DNA from: Novosphingobium cyanobacteriorum
GTDB lineage: Bacteria > Pseudomonadota > Alphaproteobacteria > Sphingomonadales > Sphingomonadaceae
NCBI RefSeq assembly: GCF_029436685.1
Contig: NZ_JAROCY010000005.1
Location: 240,785 to 304,784 of the forward strand
Length of the DNA: 64,000 nt
Direction: 5' to 3'
Shown here one piece after another: positions 1-8,272 of the stretch. The notes beneath the pieces were generated by a model. It ran no database searches. It worked only from the letters and a program-made list of their open reading frames with translations, and was not told where the DNA came from. The stretch's first letter is position 1; each line of letters opens with the position of its first letter. The position numbers and the translations under genes are program-made.

Positions 1-1
1 C

Positions 2-430
2 GCGCGCGTCGCCGACGAGTTCAAGATCTTCACCAACATCGATTCGTCGGTGGTGGACCCCAAGGATTTCGATTCGAACTCGTTCGTGGATCGCAAGACC
101 GACGTCTGCGTGATCCCGCCCAATTCTTTCGCGCTGGCGCGGACGGTGGAATATTTCCGCGTGCCGCGCGATGTGCTGGTGATCTGCCTGGGCAAGAGCA
201 CCTATGCCCGCTGCGGCATCATCGTGAACGTCACCCCGCTGGAGCCCGGCTGGGAAGGGCACGTGACGCTGGAATTCTCCAACACCACCCCGCTGCCGGC
301 CAAGATCTATGCCAACGAAGGCGCGTGCCAGTTCCTGTTCCTGCAGGGCAACGAACCCTGCGAAGTCAGCTATGCCGACCGCGCGGGCAAGTACATGGGC
401 CAGCGCGGGGTAACCTTGCCGAGGTTGTAG
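2..430 (+). CDS. dcd: dCTP deaminase, 5'-truncated by window edge
   Basis: The C-terminal 142 residues of dCTP deaminase, which converts dCTP to dUTP for thymidylate synthesis. The frame is open from base 2, so the start lies outside the window. The conserved block GKSTYARCG is followed by [20 protein letters not shown], which holds the catalytic Glu region (VTLEF) of the trimeric dUTPase-like fold. The C-terminus [14 protein letters not shown] is a normal family end, so only the N-terminus is missing. It is convergent with the globin gene, with a hairpin array between them. Identification rests on clear family motifs; it is the Dcd rather than the dUTPase branch. Confidence 0.95.
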   Translation, partial: ARVADEFKIFTNIDSSVVDPKDFDSNSFVDRKTDVCVIPPNSFALARTVEYFRVPRDVLVICLGKSTYARCGIIVNVTPLEPGWEGHVTLEFSNTTPLPAKIYANEGACQFLFLQGNEPCEVSYADRAGKYMGQRGVTLPRL

Positions 431-621
431 GAAAACACCTCCGCGTTTTCCTTGGCGGCGAGTCTTCGTTGGATGCGCCTTCGACTTCCGTCGAAGGCTT
501 GCGGCACCGGCCCGCTCCCCCGCCCAAATGTCCAACTGGGCCACCCACGAGAGTACCCTGAATGGGTGGCCGGGCGGGGGAGCGGGCCGGTGCCGCAAAG
601 GAAAGCCCGGATGGGCTTTCC
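430..621. repeat. array of four consecutive perfect hairpins between convergent genes
   Basis: Four abutting inverted repeats fill the gap between dcd and the globin gene. They are 430-436/445-451 (7 bp), 477-485/490-498 (9 bp, TTCC loop), 499-525/572-598 (27 bp, perfect) enclosing 539-547/563-571 (9 bp), and 600-608/613-621 (9 bp). No T-run follows any stem, so these are not classical intrinsic terminators, though they could still end both converging transcripts. The look is that of a REP- or MITE-like intergenic element. Confidence 0.8.
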
Positions 622-637
622 GCACCCAGCCGAAGAC

Positions 638-1087
638 TCAGGCCGCGGCCGCGTTCTCATAGGCTTCGGCTTCCGCCGCGATCAGGATATCCGCCAGCAT
701 CCAGTAGGCTTCGCCCCAGGCGGCCAGCACCTCGTCGGTGGCGACGTCTGCGCCCAGCACGTCGCGGATCGCGGGCAGCAGCGCTTCGGCGACCAGCGGA
801 TAATGCTCCGCCTTCACGCCCGTCTCCACGTGGCGGGCCACCATGCGCTGCACCGCCGGGCCCAGGTTGGCCAGCTTGTCGATGTTGCGGGCATAGGCGA
901 GAATCGCGCCGGCCAGTCGGCGCGGCTGCTCGCCGCTCTGCTGCGCGGCCTGATCGAACATCGCCGCCACTTCCGGATCGCGGAACAGGCGGGCGTACAT
1001 CGCCGTAGTGATCTCGACACCGTGCTTTTCCAGCGCGGTGGCGGTGGCCTTGACGATGGTCTGGGCCTGTTCGGAAGCGGTGCGCAT
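638..1087 (-). CDS. single-domain globin, flavohemoglobin-type
   Basis: A 149-residue heme globin resembling the N-terminal domain of flavohemoglobin. Visible landmarks are a B10-like Tyr31 in MYARLF, an E7-like Gln54, the proximal His86 in VARHVETG, and the conserved stretch EHYPLVAEALLPAI. The roughly 250-residue FAD/NAD reductase part of Hmp is absent, so NO dioxygenation would need a separate reductase. The ATG at 1087 was chosen because homology begins there; the longer open frame upstream runs through the regulator. It is divergent from an NsrR-like gene with an NsrR-like palindrome in between, which points to nitric oxide detoxification or sensing (inference). Confidence 0.88.
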   Translation of the reverse strand: MRTASEQAQTIVKATATALEKHGVEITTAMYARLFRDPEVAAMFDQAAQQSGEQPRRLAGAILAYARNIDKLANLGPAVQRMVARHVETGVKAEHYPLVAEALLPAIRDVLGADVATDEVLAAWGEAYWMLADILIAAEAEAYENAAAA

Positions 1088-1119
1088 GGCTGGGATCTCC
1101 GGCTTTAATGTGGTAACTA

Positions 1120-1146
1120 ATATACCGGTATTTAAAATACTTGATT
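1120..1146. promoter_or_regulatory. candidate NsrR operator
   Basis: A perfect 13-bp palindrome, GTATTT-A-AAATAC, lies at 1128-1140 in the 90-bp gap between the divergent globin and nsrR-like genes. Its core ATTTNAAAT matches the core of the published NsrR motif. It overlaps a second palindrome, ATACCGGTAT, at 1122-1131. The position suits repression of both promoters. Confidence 0.6.
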
Positions 1147-1177
1147 CGTTCAAGCGAATTGTCGTTATGGAAACTCC

Positions 1178-1627
1178 ATGCAGCTGACCCAGCATACCGA
1201 CTTCGGCCTGCGCCTGCTCGTCGCCCTCGCGCGCGATGGCGGGCAGCTGTCGCTGCCGGGCTTCGCCGCGTCGCAGGGGATTTCGTACCACCATGTCGCC
1301 AAGGTGGCGCAGGCGCTGGTGCGCGAAGGGCTGGCGGTCAGCCAGCGCGGGCGCAGCGGCGGCATCCTGCTGGCGCGTCCTGCAGCGGAAACGCGCGTGG
1401 GCGATGCGGTGCGCGCGCTGGAAAAGACCATGCGGCTGGTCGATTGCGGCCGTTGCGCGCTGCGTGAGGATTGTTCGCTCAGCGGCATGCTGGCCGAGGC
1501 GATGGATGCCTTCATCGCCGTGCTTGATCGTTACACGCTGGCCGATGCCGCCCGGTCGGGCGTTCCCGCCTTTCCCGGATGGGCGATGCCCGCCACGCAA
1601 GGAACCTGCGCCGCCATCGGCGATTGA
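1178..1627 (+). CDS. nsrR: Rrf2-family regulator, NsrR-like
   Basis: A 149-residue Rrf2 regulator starting MQLTQHTDFGLRLLV, the usual NsrR opening. It has a winged helix at about 1-65 and three cluster-ligating cysteines, Cys90, Cys93 and Cys99 (spacing CX2CX5C). NsrR is a NO-sensitive iron-sulfur repressor. The divergent globin and the palindrome between them support NsrR over IscR or RirA. A DoxX-family gene follows after 50 bp with its own Shine-Dalgarno and may be cotranscribed. The Cys spacing differs from the wider spacing of E. coli NsrR, so the exact subgroup is inferred. Confidence 0.8.
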   Translation: MQLTQHTDFGLRLLVALARDGGQLSLPGFAASQGISYHHVAKVAQALVREGLAVSQRGRSGGILLARPAAETRVGDAVRALEKTMRLVDCGRCALREDCSLSGMLAEAMDAFIAVLDRYTLADAARSGVPAFPGWAMPATQGTCAAIGD

Positions 1628-1677
1628 CCCTGCACTGATGCGCGCCCCCGCCGGCGCGCCTTTGTGGGAGAAGCGCG

Positions 1678-2265
1678 ATGAACACCGTTGCCGCCCTGCT
1701 CGGCCGCATCCTGCTGGCGTTGCTGTTCCTGGTTTCGGGCGTGAACAAGCTGTTCGCTGTGAACCAGACCGAATCGCTGATCACCGGCGTGGGGCTGCCG
1801 CCCAATCTGGCGCTGGCGGTCGCCCTGTTCGAGATCGTCGGCGCGATTGCGTTGATCTTCGGCTTCATGACGCGGCTGTTCGCAATTCTCTTCGCCGGGT
1901 TCAGCCTGCTCACCGTCCTGTTCTTCCACCACGATTTCACCGATCCGATGCAGGCAACGATGGCGCTGAAGAACCTGGCGATCGCCGGGGGCATGCTGTG
2001 CCTGTTCGCACACAGCCAGATGCGCTGGAGCTACGATTCGATGGTTATCGCCCGCCGCGGCGAGCGCGAGACCCGCGCTGCCGAGGAACGCGCGCGTGAG
2101 GCTGAACTGCGTGCGGCCAAGGCCGAAGGGCGTGCGGAAGTGCGCCACGATACTGTCCCGGGCACTGTCCCCGCCCGACCGATTCCGGCCAGCACGATGG
2201 GCTACGTCGATACCAATGCCGATAGCGTGCCCGACCGCCGCCGCCGCTGGTGGGAACTGCGCTAA
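1678..2265 (+). CDS. DoxX-family membrane protein
   Basis: A 195-residue inner-membrane protein of the DoxX/DoxD superfamily. Four hydrophobic segments lie within residues 1-125, including the family feature of a Phe/Val-Ser-Gly-x-Asn-Lys stretch near residue 20. A charged, Ala/Glu/Arg-rich coiled-coil tail (about 130-165) and a polar C-terminus ending WWELR follow, longer than in a minimal DoxX. The start is preceded by GGGAGAAG. DoxX proteins are linked to thiol or oxidative stress, but the role here is unknown. Its position after nsrR may put it under the same control. Confidence 0.8.
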   Translation: MNTVAALLGRILLALLFLVSGVNKLFAVNQTESLITGVGLPPNLALAVALFEIVGAIALIFGFMTRLFAILFAGFSLLTVLFFHHDFTDPMQATMALKNLAIAGGMLCLFAHSQMRWSYDSMVIARRGERETRAAEERAREAELRAAKAEGRAEVRHDTVPGTVPARPIPASTMGYVDTNADSVPDRRRRWWELR

Positions 2266-2282
2266 GATACCGAAAGACTGAT

Positions 2283-2376
2283 GTCGAACCCCACCCCCAA
2301 CCCCTCCCCAGCGGGGGAGGGGAGCGAGACTTGCCAAACCGCAGGTTTGCTAGTCGCAGCGGGGTGGGGGTTCGAT
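2283..2376. repeat. nested palindromic intergenic repeat
   Basis: A roughly 94-bp imperfect hairpin. The outer arms CGAACCCCACCCC (2285-2297) and GGGGTGGGGGTTCG (2361-2374) pair. The left side also holds a CCCCTCCCC/GGGGGAGGGG stem, and the centre pairs GCGAGACTTGCCAAACC with its near-complement GGTTTGCTAGTCGC. The C-rich/G-rich core recurs in the 16.7-17.2 kb patch, marking a dispersed family. Confidence 0.75.
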
Positions 2377-2411
2377 GCCAGCCTGCTTGGCGCAGCAATG
2401 AAGAAGACAGG

Positions 2412-2891
2412 TCAGGGCTGTCGACGCGGCGCGGCGCTGGGATTGAGCTTCAGCGCGGCCACGCAGGCCGCCCGGTCCACGTCGCGCCCGTCGCCCCGGC
2501 GAGCGTCAACGTAGGTCGCGGTCGCCCGGCCGCCGGGTGCGGCGGGATAGAGATAGGCGTCGAGGATACAGGCGGTGCCCGACCACTGCAGCTTGCGCGC
2601 GTCCTCCTCGCGCACGTCAAGCCGCGGTGCGCCGAACAGGCGGGTCAACTGGTCGGCATCCGCGCCGATCACCCCTTCCAGCCCGGGCGCGCTCTGCACC
2701 TGCGCCGGTGGGCGCGATGGCGTGGCATAGTTCGGGCGCGTCGGCAGGCGCGTTGATGGTGCGGGTCGGGTTGGCTGCCCGGGGCTGCGGATCGTCGCGG
2801 ATTTGCCGCTGCCGCTGGTGGATGCCCCCGTGCCGCCGCATGCGGCCAGCGCAAGGCACAGGGGAACGGCGGCGAGAATGCGTGGCGTCAT
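2412..2891 (-). CDS. hypothetical lipoprotein
   Basis: A 159-residue predicted outer-membrane or periplasmic lipoprotein. The signal peptide is MTPRILAAVPLCLALAAC with lipobox LAAC and Cys18. A Ser/Gly then Pro/Thr/Arg-rich linker (about 20-65) precedes a compact domain with LTRLFGAP and DVREEDARKLQWSG. The end of that domain, CILDAYLYPA, recalls small sphingomonad proteins of unknown function with an SmpA/OmlA-like feel (inference). It is divergent from the adenosine kinase gene. No specific function is assigned. Confidence 0.75.
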   Translation of the reverse strand: MTPRILAAVPLCLALAACGGTGASTSGSGKSATIRSPGQPTRPAPSTRLPTRPNYATPSRPPAQVQSAPGLEGVIGADADQLTRLFGAPRLDVREEDARKLQWSGTACILDAYLYPAAPGGRATATYVDARRGDGRDVDRAACVAALKLNPSAAPRRQP

Positions 2892-3008
2892 GCCGTCCGG
2901 ATCGCCGCTGTTTCGCGCCCTGTCAACGCGGGCGTGCTTTGCAACCGCGCTTGCGGCGATGGGGCGCTGCGTCTAGGCGGCGGGGCGTTCCTGCAGGAGA
3001 CCACGCGC

Positions 3009-4013
3009 GTGACCCAGTCCAACCCGCCGATCTATGAAGTCCTCGCGATCGGCAACGCCATCGTCGACGTGATCGCCCCCGCCGCGGATGCCGAAATCGA
3101 CCGGCTGGGCATGGCCAAGGGCGGCATGACGCTGATCGATACGGCCCGCGCGCACGAACTCTATGACGCGATGGGCCCGGCGCGCGAACTCTCGGGCGGC
3201 TCGGCGGCCAACACGCTGGCGGGCCTGGCTGCACTGGGCGCGACATGCGCCTTCGTCGGGCAGGTGGCCGATGACCAGCTGGGTGAAGTCTTTGCCCACG
3301 ACATCCGCGCCGGCGGCATCGCCTTTGAAACGCCCGCGCGGGGCGGGGATCTCGCTACCGCGCGCTGCCTCATCTTCGTCACGCCCGACGGGCAGCGCAC
3401 GATGAATACCTACCTTGGTGCTTCGCAGTTCCTGCCCGCCGCCGCGCTGGACGACGCGACCGTCGCCTCTGCCGCGGTGCTCTATCTCGAAGGATACCTG
3501 TGGGATCCGGAAGAGCCGCGCCAGGCCATGCGCCGCGCCATCGCCGCCGCCCGCGCCGCGGGGCGCAAGGTCGCCTTCACCCTGTCCGACGGCTTCGTCA
3601 TCGCCCGTCACGGCGATGATTTCCGCGCGCTGATCGATGCCGGGCAGATCGACATCCTCTTCGCCAACGAACACGAGCTTGCCGCGCTGACCGGCATCGA
3701 GGATTTCGATGAAGGTATCCGCCACCTTGGCGGCAAGGTGCCGACTGTCGTCGTCACCCGCAGCGAGAACGGCGCCCATGCCTATCAGGGCGGCACACAT
3801 GTCTCCGTGCCGGCAGAACCCGTGGCGCAGGTGGTCGATACCACCGGCGCGGGCGATCTCTTCGCTGCAGGGTTCCTGTTCGGCCATGTGCGCGGCCTGT
3901 CGCTGGAAACCAGCCTGAAGCTCGGCGCGGTCTGCGCGGCCGAGATCATCTCCCACTACGGCGCGCGGCCGGAGGCGGACCTCGCCAAGCTGGTCGCGCC
4001 GGTTCTGGGCTGA
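3009..4013 (+). CDS. PfkB-family sugar/adenosine kinase
   Basis: A 334-residue ribokinase-fold kinase of the adenosine kinase branch. The N-terminal glycine-rich substrate motif is GGSAANTLAGLAALG, and the PfkB signature 2 DTTGAGDLFAAGFLFG carries the catalytic Asp of GAGD. Related sphingomonad proteins are annotated adenosine kinase (AMP from adenosine and ATP), though sugar kinases share the fold. The GTG at 3009 is preferred because AGGAG lies 8-9 bases upstream; the open frame extends 25 codons further without homology. It is a single gene followed by a dispersed repeat. Confidence 0.88.
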   Translation: MTQSNPPIYEVLAIGNAIVDVIAPAADAEIDRLGMAKGGMTLIDTARAHELYDAMGPARELSGGSAANTLAGLAALGATCAFVGQVADDQLGEVFAHDIRAGGIAFETPARGGDLATARCLIFVTPDGQRTMNTYLGASQFLPAAALDDATVASAAVLYLEGYLWDPEEPRQAMRRAIAAARAAGRKVAFTLSDGFVIARHGDDFRALIDAGQIDILFANEHELAALTGIEDFDEGIRHLGGKVPTVVVTRSENGAHAYQGGTHVSVPAEPVAQVVDTTGAGDLFAAGFLFGHVRGLSLETSLKLGAVCAAEIISHYGARPEADLAKLVAPVLG

Positions 4014-4037
4014 CCGTCAGGTCACCAACCAAAGCTT

Positions 4038-4103
4038 CGTCATTGCGAGCGTAGCGAAGCAATCCAGAGTTGGCGCAAACCGCCCTGGATTGCCGCAATG
4101 ACG
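4038..4103. repeat. dispersed palindromic repeat (CGTCATTGCGAG type)
   Basis: A 66-bp inverted repeat. CGTCATTGCG at 4038-4047 pairs with CGCAATGACG at 4094-4103, and CAATCCAG at 4060-4067 pairs with CTGGATTG at 4085-4092. This matches a well-known class of intergenic repeats in alphaproteobacterial genomes. It separates the convergent kinase and purD genes. Confidence 0.8.
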
Positions 4104-4123
4104 CCTGAACCTTGCTCCGCCCT

Positions 4124-5413
4124 TCAACCCGCCTTGGCAACTTCGCGCGCGATTTCCTTCGCGCCGATGTCGCGGCGGCAGAACAGGGTGGGCGCGGTGA
4201 TTGCGTCCACCGCGGCATAGGTCGCATCGCGCGCGGCCAGCACCGTGGCGCCGCGCGCGGTCACGTTCAGCACGCGCCCGCCATTCGCCCTCAGCACCCC
4301 GTCCGTGCCCAGCGCGGTGCCGGCGTGAAACACCTTGGCCCCGCCCGCTTCCGCCGTCGGAATGCCATCGATCCGCCCGCCCTTGTCCGGCGTTCCGGGG
4401 TATCCCGCCGCCGCCATGACCACGGTCAGCGCCGGATCGGGGGAGAACTGCGGCGGGGTGATCGCACCCAGCCGGTTTTCGGCGCAGGCAAGCAGCAACT
4501 CCACCAGGTCGCTCTCCAGCCGCATCATCAGCACCTGGCATTCGGGATCGCCGAAGCGCGCGTTGTATTCGATCAGCTTCGGCCCCTGCGCCGTCAGCAT
4601 CAGCCCGGCATAGAGCACGCCCGAATAGGGCATGCCTTCGTCCGCCATGGTCTTCACCGTCGGCGCGATGATCCGGGCGATGGTCTCGGCCTCAAGCTCC
4701 GGGGTCAGCACGCGCGCCGGGCTGTAGGCGCCCATGCCGCCGGTGTTGGGCCCGGTGTCGCCATCGCCCACGCGCTTGTGGTCCTGCGCCGATCCGATCG
4801 GCACGATGGTCGATCCGTCGGTCAGCGCGAAGAAGCTCGCCTCCTCGCCCTCGAGGAACTCCTCCACCACCACTTCCGCGCCCGCGCCGCCAAAGGCGCC
4901 GTCGAACATGTCGGCCACCGCGGCGCGAGCCTCGTCCATGGTCATCGCCACGACCACACCCTTGCCCGCGGCAAGGCCGTCGGCCTTGATCACCACCGGC
5001 GCGCCGAACTGCTCCAGCGCGGCCATTGCCTCATCCAGCGATTTCGTCCGGACATAGCCCGCCGTGGGGATGTCCGCCCGCGCGCACAAGTCCTTGGTAA
5101 AGCCCTTCGATCCTTCCAGCTGCGCCGCCAGTCGGCTCGGGCCGAACACGGCAAAGGCGGCGGCCCGCAGCGAATCGGCCAGGCCATCCACCAGCGGCGC
5201 TTCCGGCCCGATCACCACCAGCCCGATCTGGCGCCCCTCGCAAAAGGCAACCACGGCGGCGTGGTCGGTCACGTCCAGCGTCACGCATTCGGCTTGGCGG
5301 GCTATCCCCGGGTTGCCCGGTGCGGCATAGAGCTTGCCGGTGCGGGGCGATTGGGCCAGTTTCCACGCCAGCGCATGCTCGCGCCCGCCCGACCCGATCA
5401 GCAGGATATTCAT
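4124..5413 (-). CDS. purD: phosphoribosylamine-glycine ligase
   Basis: A 429-residue GAR synthetase, the second step of purine biosynthesis, forming glycinamide ribonucleotide from phosphoribosylamine, glycine and ATP. The N-terminus [19 protein letters not shown] is diagnostic. An ATP-grasp domain follows, with [11 protein letters not shown], the ligand motif [11 protein letters not shown], and the metal-binding end [11 protein letters not shown]. It is full length. The start codon overlaps the divergent xseA start by two bases, so the promoters must lie inside the opposite coding regions. Confidence 0.97.
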   Translation of the reverse strand: MNILLIGSGGREHALAWKLAQSPRTGKLYAAPGNPGIARQAECVTLDVTDHAAVVAFCEGRQIGLVVIGPEAPLVDGLADSLRAAAFAVFGPSRLAAQLEGSKGFTKDLCARADIPTAGYVRTKSLDEAMAALEQFGAPVVIKADGLAAGKGVVVAMTMDEARAAVADMFDGAFGGAGAEVVVEEFLEGEEASFFALTDGSTIVPIGSAQDHKRVGDGDTGPNTGGMGAYSPARVLTPELEAETIARIIAPTVKTMADEGMPYSGVLYAGLMLTAQGPKLIEYNARFGDPECQVLMMRLESDLVELLLACAENRLGAITPPQFSPDPALTVVMAAAGYPGTPDKGGRIDGIPTAEAGGAKVFHAGTALGTDGVLRANGGRVLNVTARGATVLAARDATYAAVDAITAPTLFCRRDIGAKEIAREVAKAG

Positions 5414-6908
5414 GAACGTCCCTTCCCCGCCCGACCATGGGCACGATTACGAAGACAAAGGCGGGCTGTTAGCGAGGGAAAGCGCGGGCGACAACGCCCC
5501 GGCGCTGTCGATCTCCGACATTTCCGCGCTGCTCAAGCGCACGGTGGAGGATCGCTTCGGCTTCGTGCGCGTGCGCGGCGAGCTTTCCGGGGTGAAGCGC
5601 GCCGCTTCAGGCCATCTCTACCTGTGCCTGAAGGACGAGAACGCGCGGCTCGATGGCGTGATGTGGCGCGGCAATGCGCAGCGGCTGGCCTTCCGCGTGG
5701 AGGACGGGGTGGAGGTGATCGCCACCGGCAAGCTCACCACCTATCCCGGCCGCTCGAACTACCAGATCGTGGTCGATCGCATGGAAGTGGCGGGCGAAGG
5801 CGCGCTGCTCGCGCTGCTGGCAAAAACGAAGGCCCGGCTCGAGGCAGAGGGCCTGTTCGCGCCCTCGCGCAAGCGGCCTCTGCCCTTCCTGCCGCGCGTG
5901 ATCGGCGTTGTCACCTCGCCCACCGGTGCGGTGATCCGCGATATCCTGCACCGGTTGCGCGATCGCTTTCCCAGCCACGTGGTGGTCTGGCCGGTGCTGG
6001 TCCAGGGTCAGGGCGCGGCGGCGCAGGTGGCGGCGGCGGTGCGCGGCTTTTCCGCCCTGCCCCCCGGCGGCCCGGTGCCCCGCCCCGATCTCGTCATCGT
6101 CGCGCGCGGCGGCGGCTCGGTCGAGGACCTGTGGAGCTTCAACGAGGAAGAGGTCGTCCGCGCCGTGGCGGAATGCTCGATCCCCGTGATCAGCGCCGTG
6201 GGCCATGAAACCGACACCACCCTGTGCGATTTCGCGGCAGACCTGCGCGCCCCCACGCCCACGGCCGCGGCGGAAATCGCAGTGCCGGTGCTGGGTGAAC
6301 TCGCCGCCGCCCTCTCCGATTACGATGCGCGGAAAAAGCGCGCGCTAGTCCGCCTGTTCGGCCAGGCGCGCGAACGGCTGGATCTGCGCGCCCGGCGCCT
6401 GCCGCAGCCGCAAACCCTGCTGCAGGGCCAGACGCAGCGGCTCGACGATCTGGGAGACCGCCTGCGCCGAGCGCTCGGCCACCGCACCGAACTCGCCGGC
6501 GCGGTGCTCGCCCGCCATGCTGGGGCACTTCGCCCGGCGCTGCTGGCAAACCGCGTGCGGCGTGAACGCGAACGCCTGGCCGCGCAGCGCCTGCGACCTG
6601 ACTTGCTGCTGCAACGCATCGCCAACGCCCGCAGCCGGATCGAAACGCTCGATCGCCTGCGCTGCTCGCTTGATCCCAAGGCCCCGTTGCAGCGCGGATA
6701 CGTGCTGGTCACCGGCCCGGACGGTCACGTCGTGCGCACGCTGGCGGAGGCTGAAACGCGCCACCGGCTGACTCTGGAATTCGCCGACGGGCGGCTGGAC
6801 GTGTCCATTGGCACACCCGCCGCCACCCTCCCTGCGCCCACCCCGCCCCGCCCTGCGCCAAAACCGCGCCAGAGCGCACCGGGCGATGCGCAACCGAAAT
6901 TGCTTTAA
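5412..6908 (+). CDS. xseA: exodeoxyribonuclease VII large subunit
   Basis: A 498-residue catalytic subunit of exonuclease VII, which degrades single-stranded DNA. An N-terminal OB-fold (about 35-130) with [19 protein letters not shown] precedes the catalytic core with [19 protein letters not shown] and [15 protein letters not shown] long helical region and the C-terminal PLQRGYVLV segment follow. The final 35 residues are Pro/Ala-rich. The ATG at 5412 is the only plausible start before the OB-fold. The xseB partner is not in the window. The DUF2093 gene follows by 26 bp, a common alphaproteobacterial order. Confidence 0.96.
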   Translation: MNVPSPPDHGHDYEDKGGLLARESAGDNAPALSISDISALLKRTVEDRFGFVRVRGELSGVKRAASGHLYLCLKDENARLDGVMWRGNAQRLAFRVEDGVEVIATGKLTTYPGRSNYQIVVDRMEVAGEGALLALLAKTKARLEAEGLFAPSRKRPLPFLPRVIGVVTSPTGAVIRDILHRLRDRFPSHVVVWPVLVQGQGAAAQVAAAVRGFSALPPGGPVPRPDLVIVARGGGSVEDLWSFNEEEVVRAVAECSIPVISAVGHETDTTLCDFAADLRAPTPTAAAEIAVPVLGELAAALSDYDARKKRALVRLFGQARERLDLRARRLPQPQTLLQGQTQRLDDLGDRLRRALGHRTELAGAVLARHAGALRPALLANRVRRERERLAAQRLRPDLLLQRIANARSRIETLDRLRCSLDPKAPLQRGYVLVTGPDGHVVRTLAEAETRHRLTLEFADGRLDVSIGTPAATLPAPTPPRPAPKPRQSAPGDAQPKLL

Positions 6909-6934
6909 CGCGCCGCCAGCCCTACATTGTCCCC

Positions 6935-7138
6935 ATGCTGATGAACGCCCAGAACCGCGCCGCGCGGCTGCACTACCTGCCCGGCACCTTCCGCCAGCTT
7001 TCGGCGGGCGACCATGTCGTCTGCGCGGTCAGCGGGCAGCAGATCCCGCTCGACATGCTGCGCTACTGGTGCCCCGTGCGGCAGGAAGCCTACGCCACGC
7101 CGGAAATTGCCACGAAGCGGCTGCTCGAACCGGCGTGA
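6935..7138 (+). CDS. DUF2093 small protein
   Basis: A 67-residue protein of the DUF2093 family, short alphaproteobacterial proteins usually beside xseA. The conserved core is HYLPGTFRQLSAGDHVVCAVSG followed by IPLDMLRYWCPVRQEAYAT, with a two-Cys arrangement that might bind metal (inference). An alternative ATG lies two codons in. Its stop overlaps the GTG of the next gene (GTGA), indicating translational coupling. Function is unknown. Confidence 0.85.
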   Translation: MLMNAQNRAARLHYLPGTFRQLSAGDHVVCAVSGQQIPLDMLRYWCPVRQEAYATPEIATKRLLEPA

Positions 7139-7950
7139 GCCTGCGCCTTGCCTGCGCCGTGCTGATGGCCGTTGCGGCAGGCATTGCGGCAGCACAACCG
7201 GCGCCCTTGATTGCGCTCAGGGGCAAGGCCATCCAGGGTGGCTGGATGCGTGGGCAGGCCCCGGCCGGAACCACTGCCCTGCTGCTTGATGGCAAGCCCG
7301 TGCCGCTCGCAGCGGACGGTGCGTTCCTGATCGCCTTTGATCGCGATGCCGCGCCACAGGCCACCCTGGTGGCGCAGCGGTCCGGCCTGCCTGATCTGGT
7401 TCAGCCCATTGCCGTCGCCCCGCGCGCCTGGGCCATCCAGAACGTCAACGTCGCGCTGCGCCCGCCAGGCCTGCCCGATGCCGAATTCCAGCGCATCCGT
7501 GCCGGAGAACTCGCGCAGATCAAGGCTGCCCGCGCGCAGGCCACCGATGCGCAGGGCTGGCGTCAGGCCATGCTCAAGCCCGCCGCCGGTCGCATATCCG
7601 GCCATTTCGGTTCGCAGCGCATCTACCAGGGCCAACCCGGCGCCTACCATTCGGGCACGGATATTGCCGGCGGCGCAGGCGCACCGATCCTTGCGCCCGC
7701 CGATGGCGTCGTCGTCCTCGCGGCGGAAACGCCCTTCACGCTCGAAGGCCATCTCGTGATTCTCGATCACGGCATGGGCCTCAACAGCGCCTTCCTCCAC
7801 GCCTCGGTGCTCAAGGTGAAAGTGGGAGACCGCGTGGTGCAGGGGCAAGAGATCGCCCGCATCGGCAGCACCGGCCGCGCCACCGGCCCGCACCTGCACT
7901 GGGGCCTCACCTGGCAGGGCAAACGGCTCGATCCGGAACTGTTTCTCTGA
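7135..7950 (+). CDS. M23-family peptidoglycan endopeptidase
   Basis: A 271-residue secreted LytM/M23 metallopeptidase. The N-terminal signal peptide (about 1-20) ends in AAAQPAP. A beta-rich spacer is followed by the zinc site: His172 and Asp176 in YHSGTDIAG, and His253/His255 in GPHLHWGL. It should cleave peptide cross-bridges in the cell wall. The GTG at 7135 overlaps the stop of the DUF2093 gene; the open frame reaches far upstream but lacks a signal peptide there. It is the last gene of the xseA operon. Confidence 0.9.
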   Translation: MSLRLACAVLMAVAAGIAAAQPAPLIALRGKAIQGGWMRGQAPAGTTALLLDGKPVPLAADGAFLIAFDRDAAPQATLVAQRSGLPDLVQPIAVAPRAWAIQNVNVALRPPGLPDAEFQRIRAGELAQIKAARAQATDAQGWRQAMLKPAAGRISGHFGSQRIYQGQPGAYHSGTDIAGGAGAPILAPADGVVVLAAETPFTLEGHLVILDHGMGLNSAFLHASVLKVKVGDRVVQGQEIARIGSTGRATGPHLHWGLTWQGKRLDPELFL

Positions 7951-8272
7951 CAGGTGGGTATTGCGCAATAATCCTACACCAAAGGGCAGGGCCGACGTAT
8001 CGAAAATGCCGCACATGCGTTACGCGCCGCACCAAACCCTTGAATCGCAGCGACTCCGGCGCCTGATCCGTAACAAGTTAACTGTGGCATAATAGTTACA
8101 TTGCCTACGGAACTGGTCGCATCTGACACCACTGTTCTTTACATCGGCAACCTCTCTGGGCCACCGGTGTCCAATCCGGAGAGGTCGAGCGGCGCGCCGT
8201 GCCGCGCCTTTCCGGTTCCTGTGAACTGGCTGGCGGTCCATCGCCCGCCATCCTTGTAGGGGCTGGATACTC
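7951..8272. other. leader region of the TonB-dependent receptor gene
   Basis: 322 bp without a gene. It contains a CATAAT-like -10 at about 8088-8093 inside an AT-richer stretch, with no convincing -35. The likely transcript leader is 150-180 nt. GTAGGGGCTGG sits just before the receptor ATG as the Shine-Dalgarno. No riboswitch was recognised. Confidence 0.35.

Noticed and set aside
4112..6208. A 698-codon plus-strand frame across purD and xseA
   Set aside because: Antisense to purD, then out of frame with xseA; both true genes have clear motifs.
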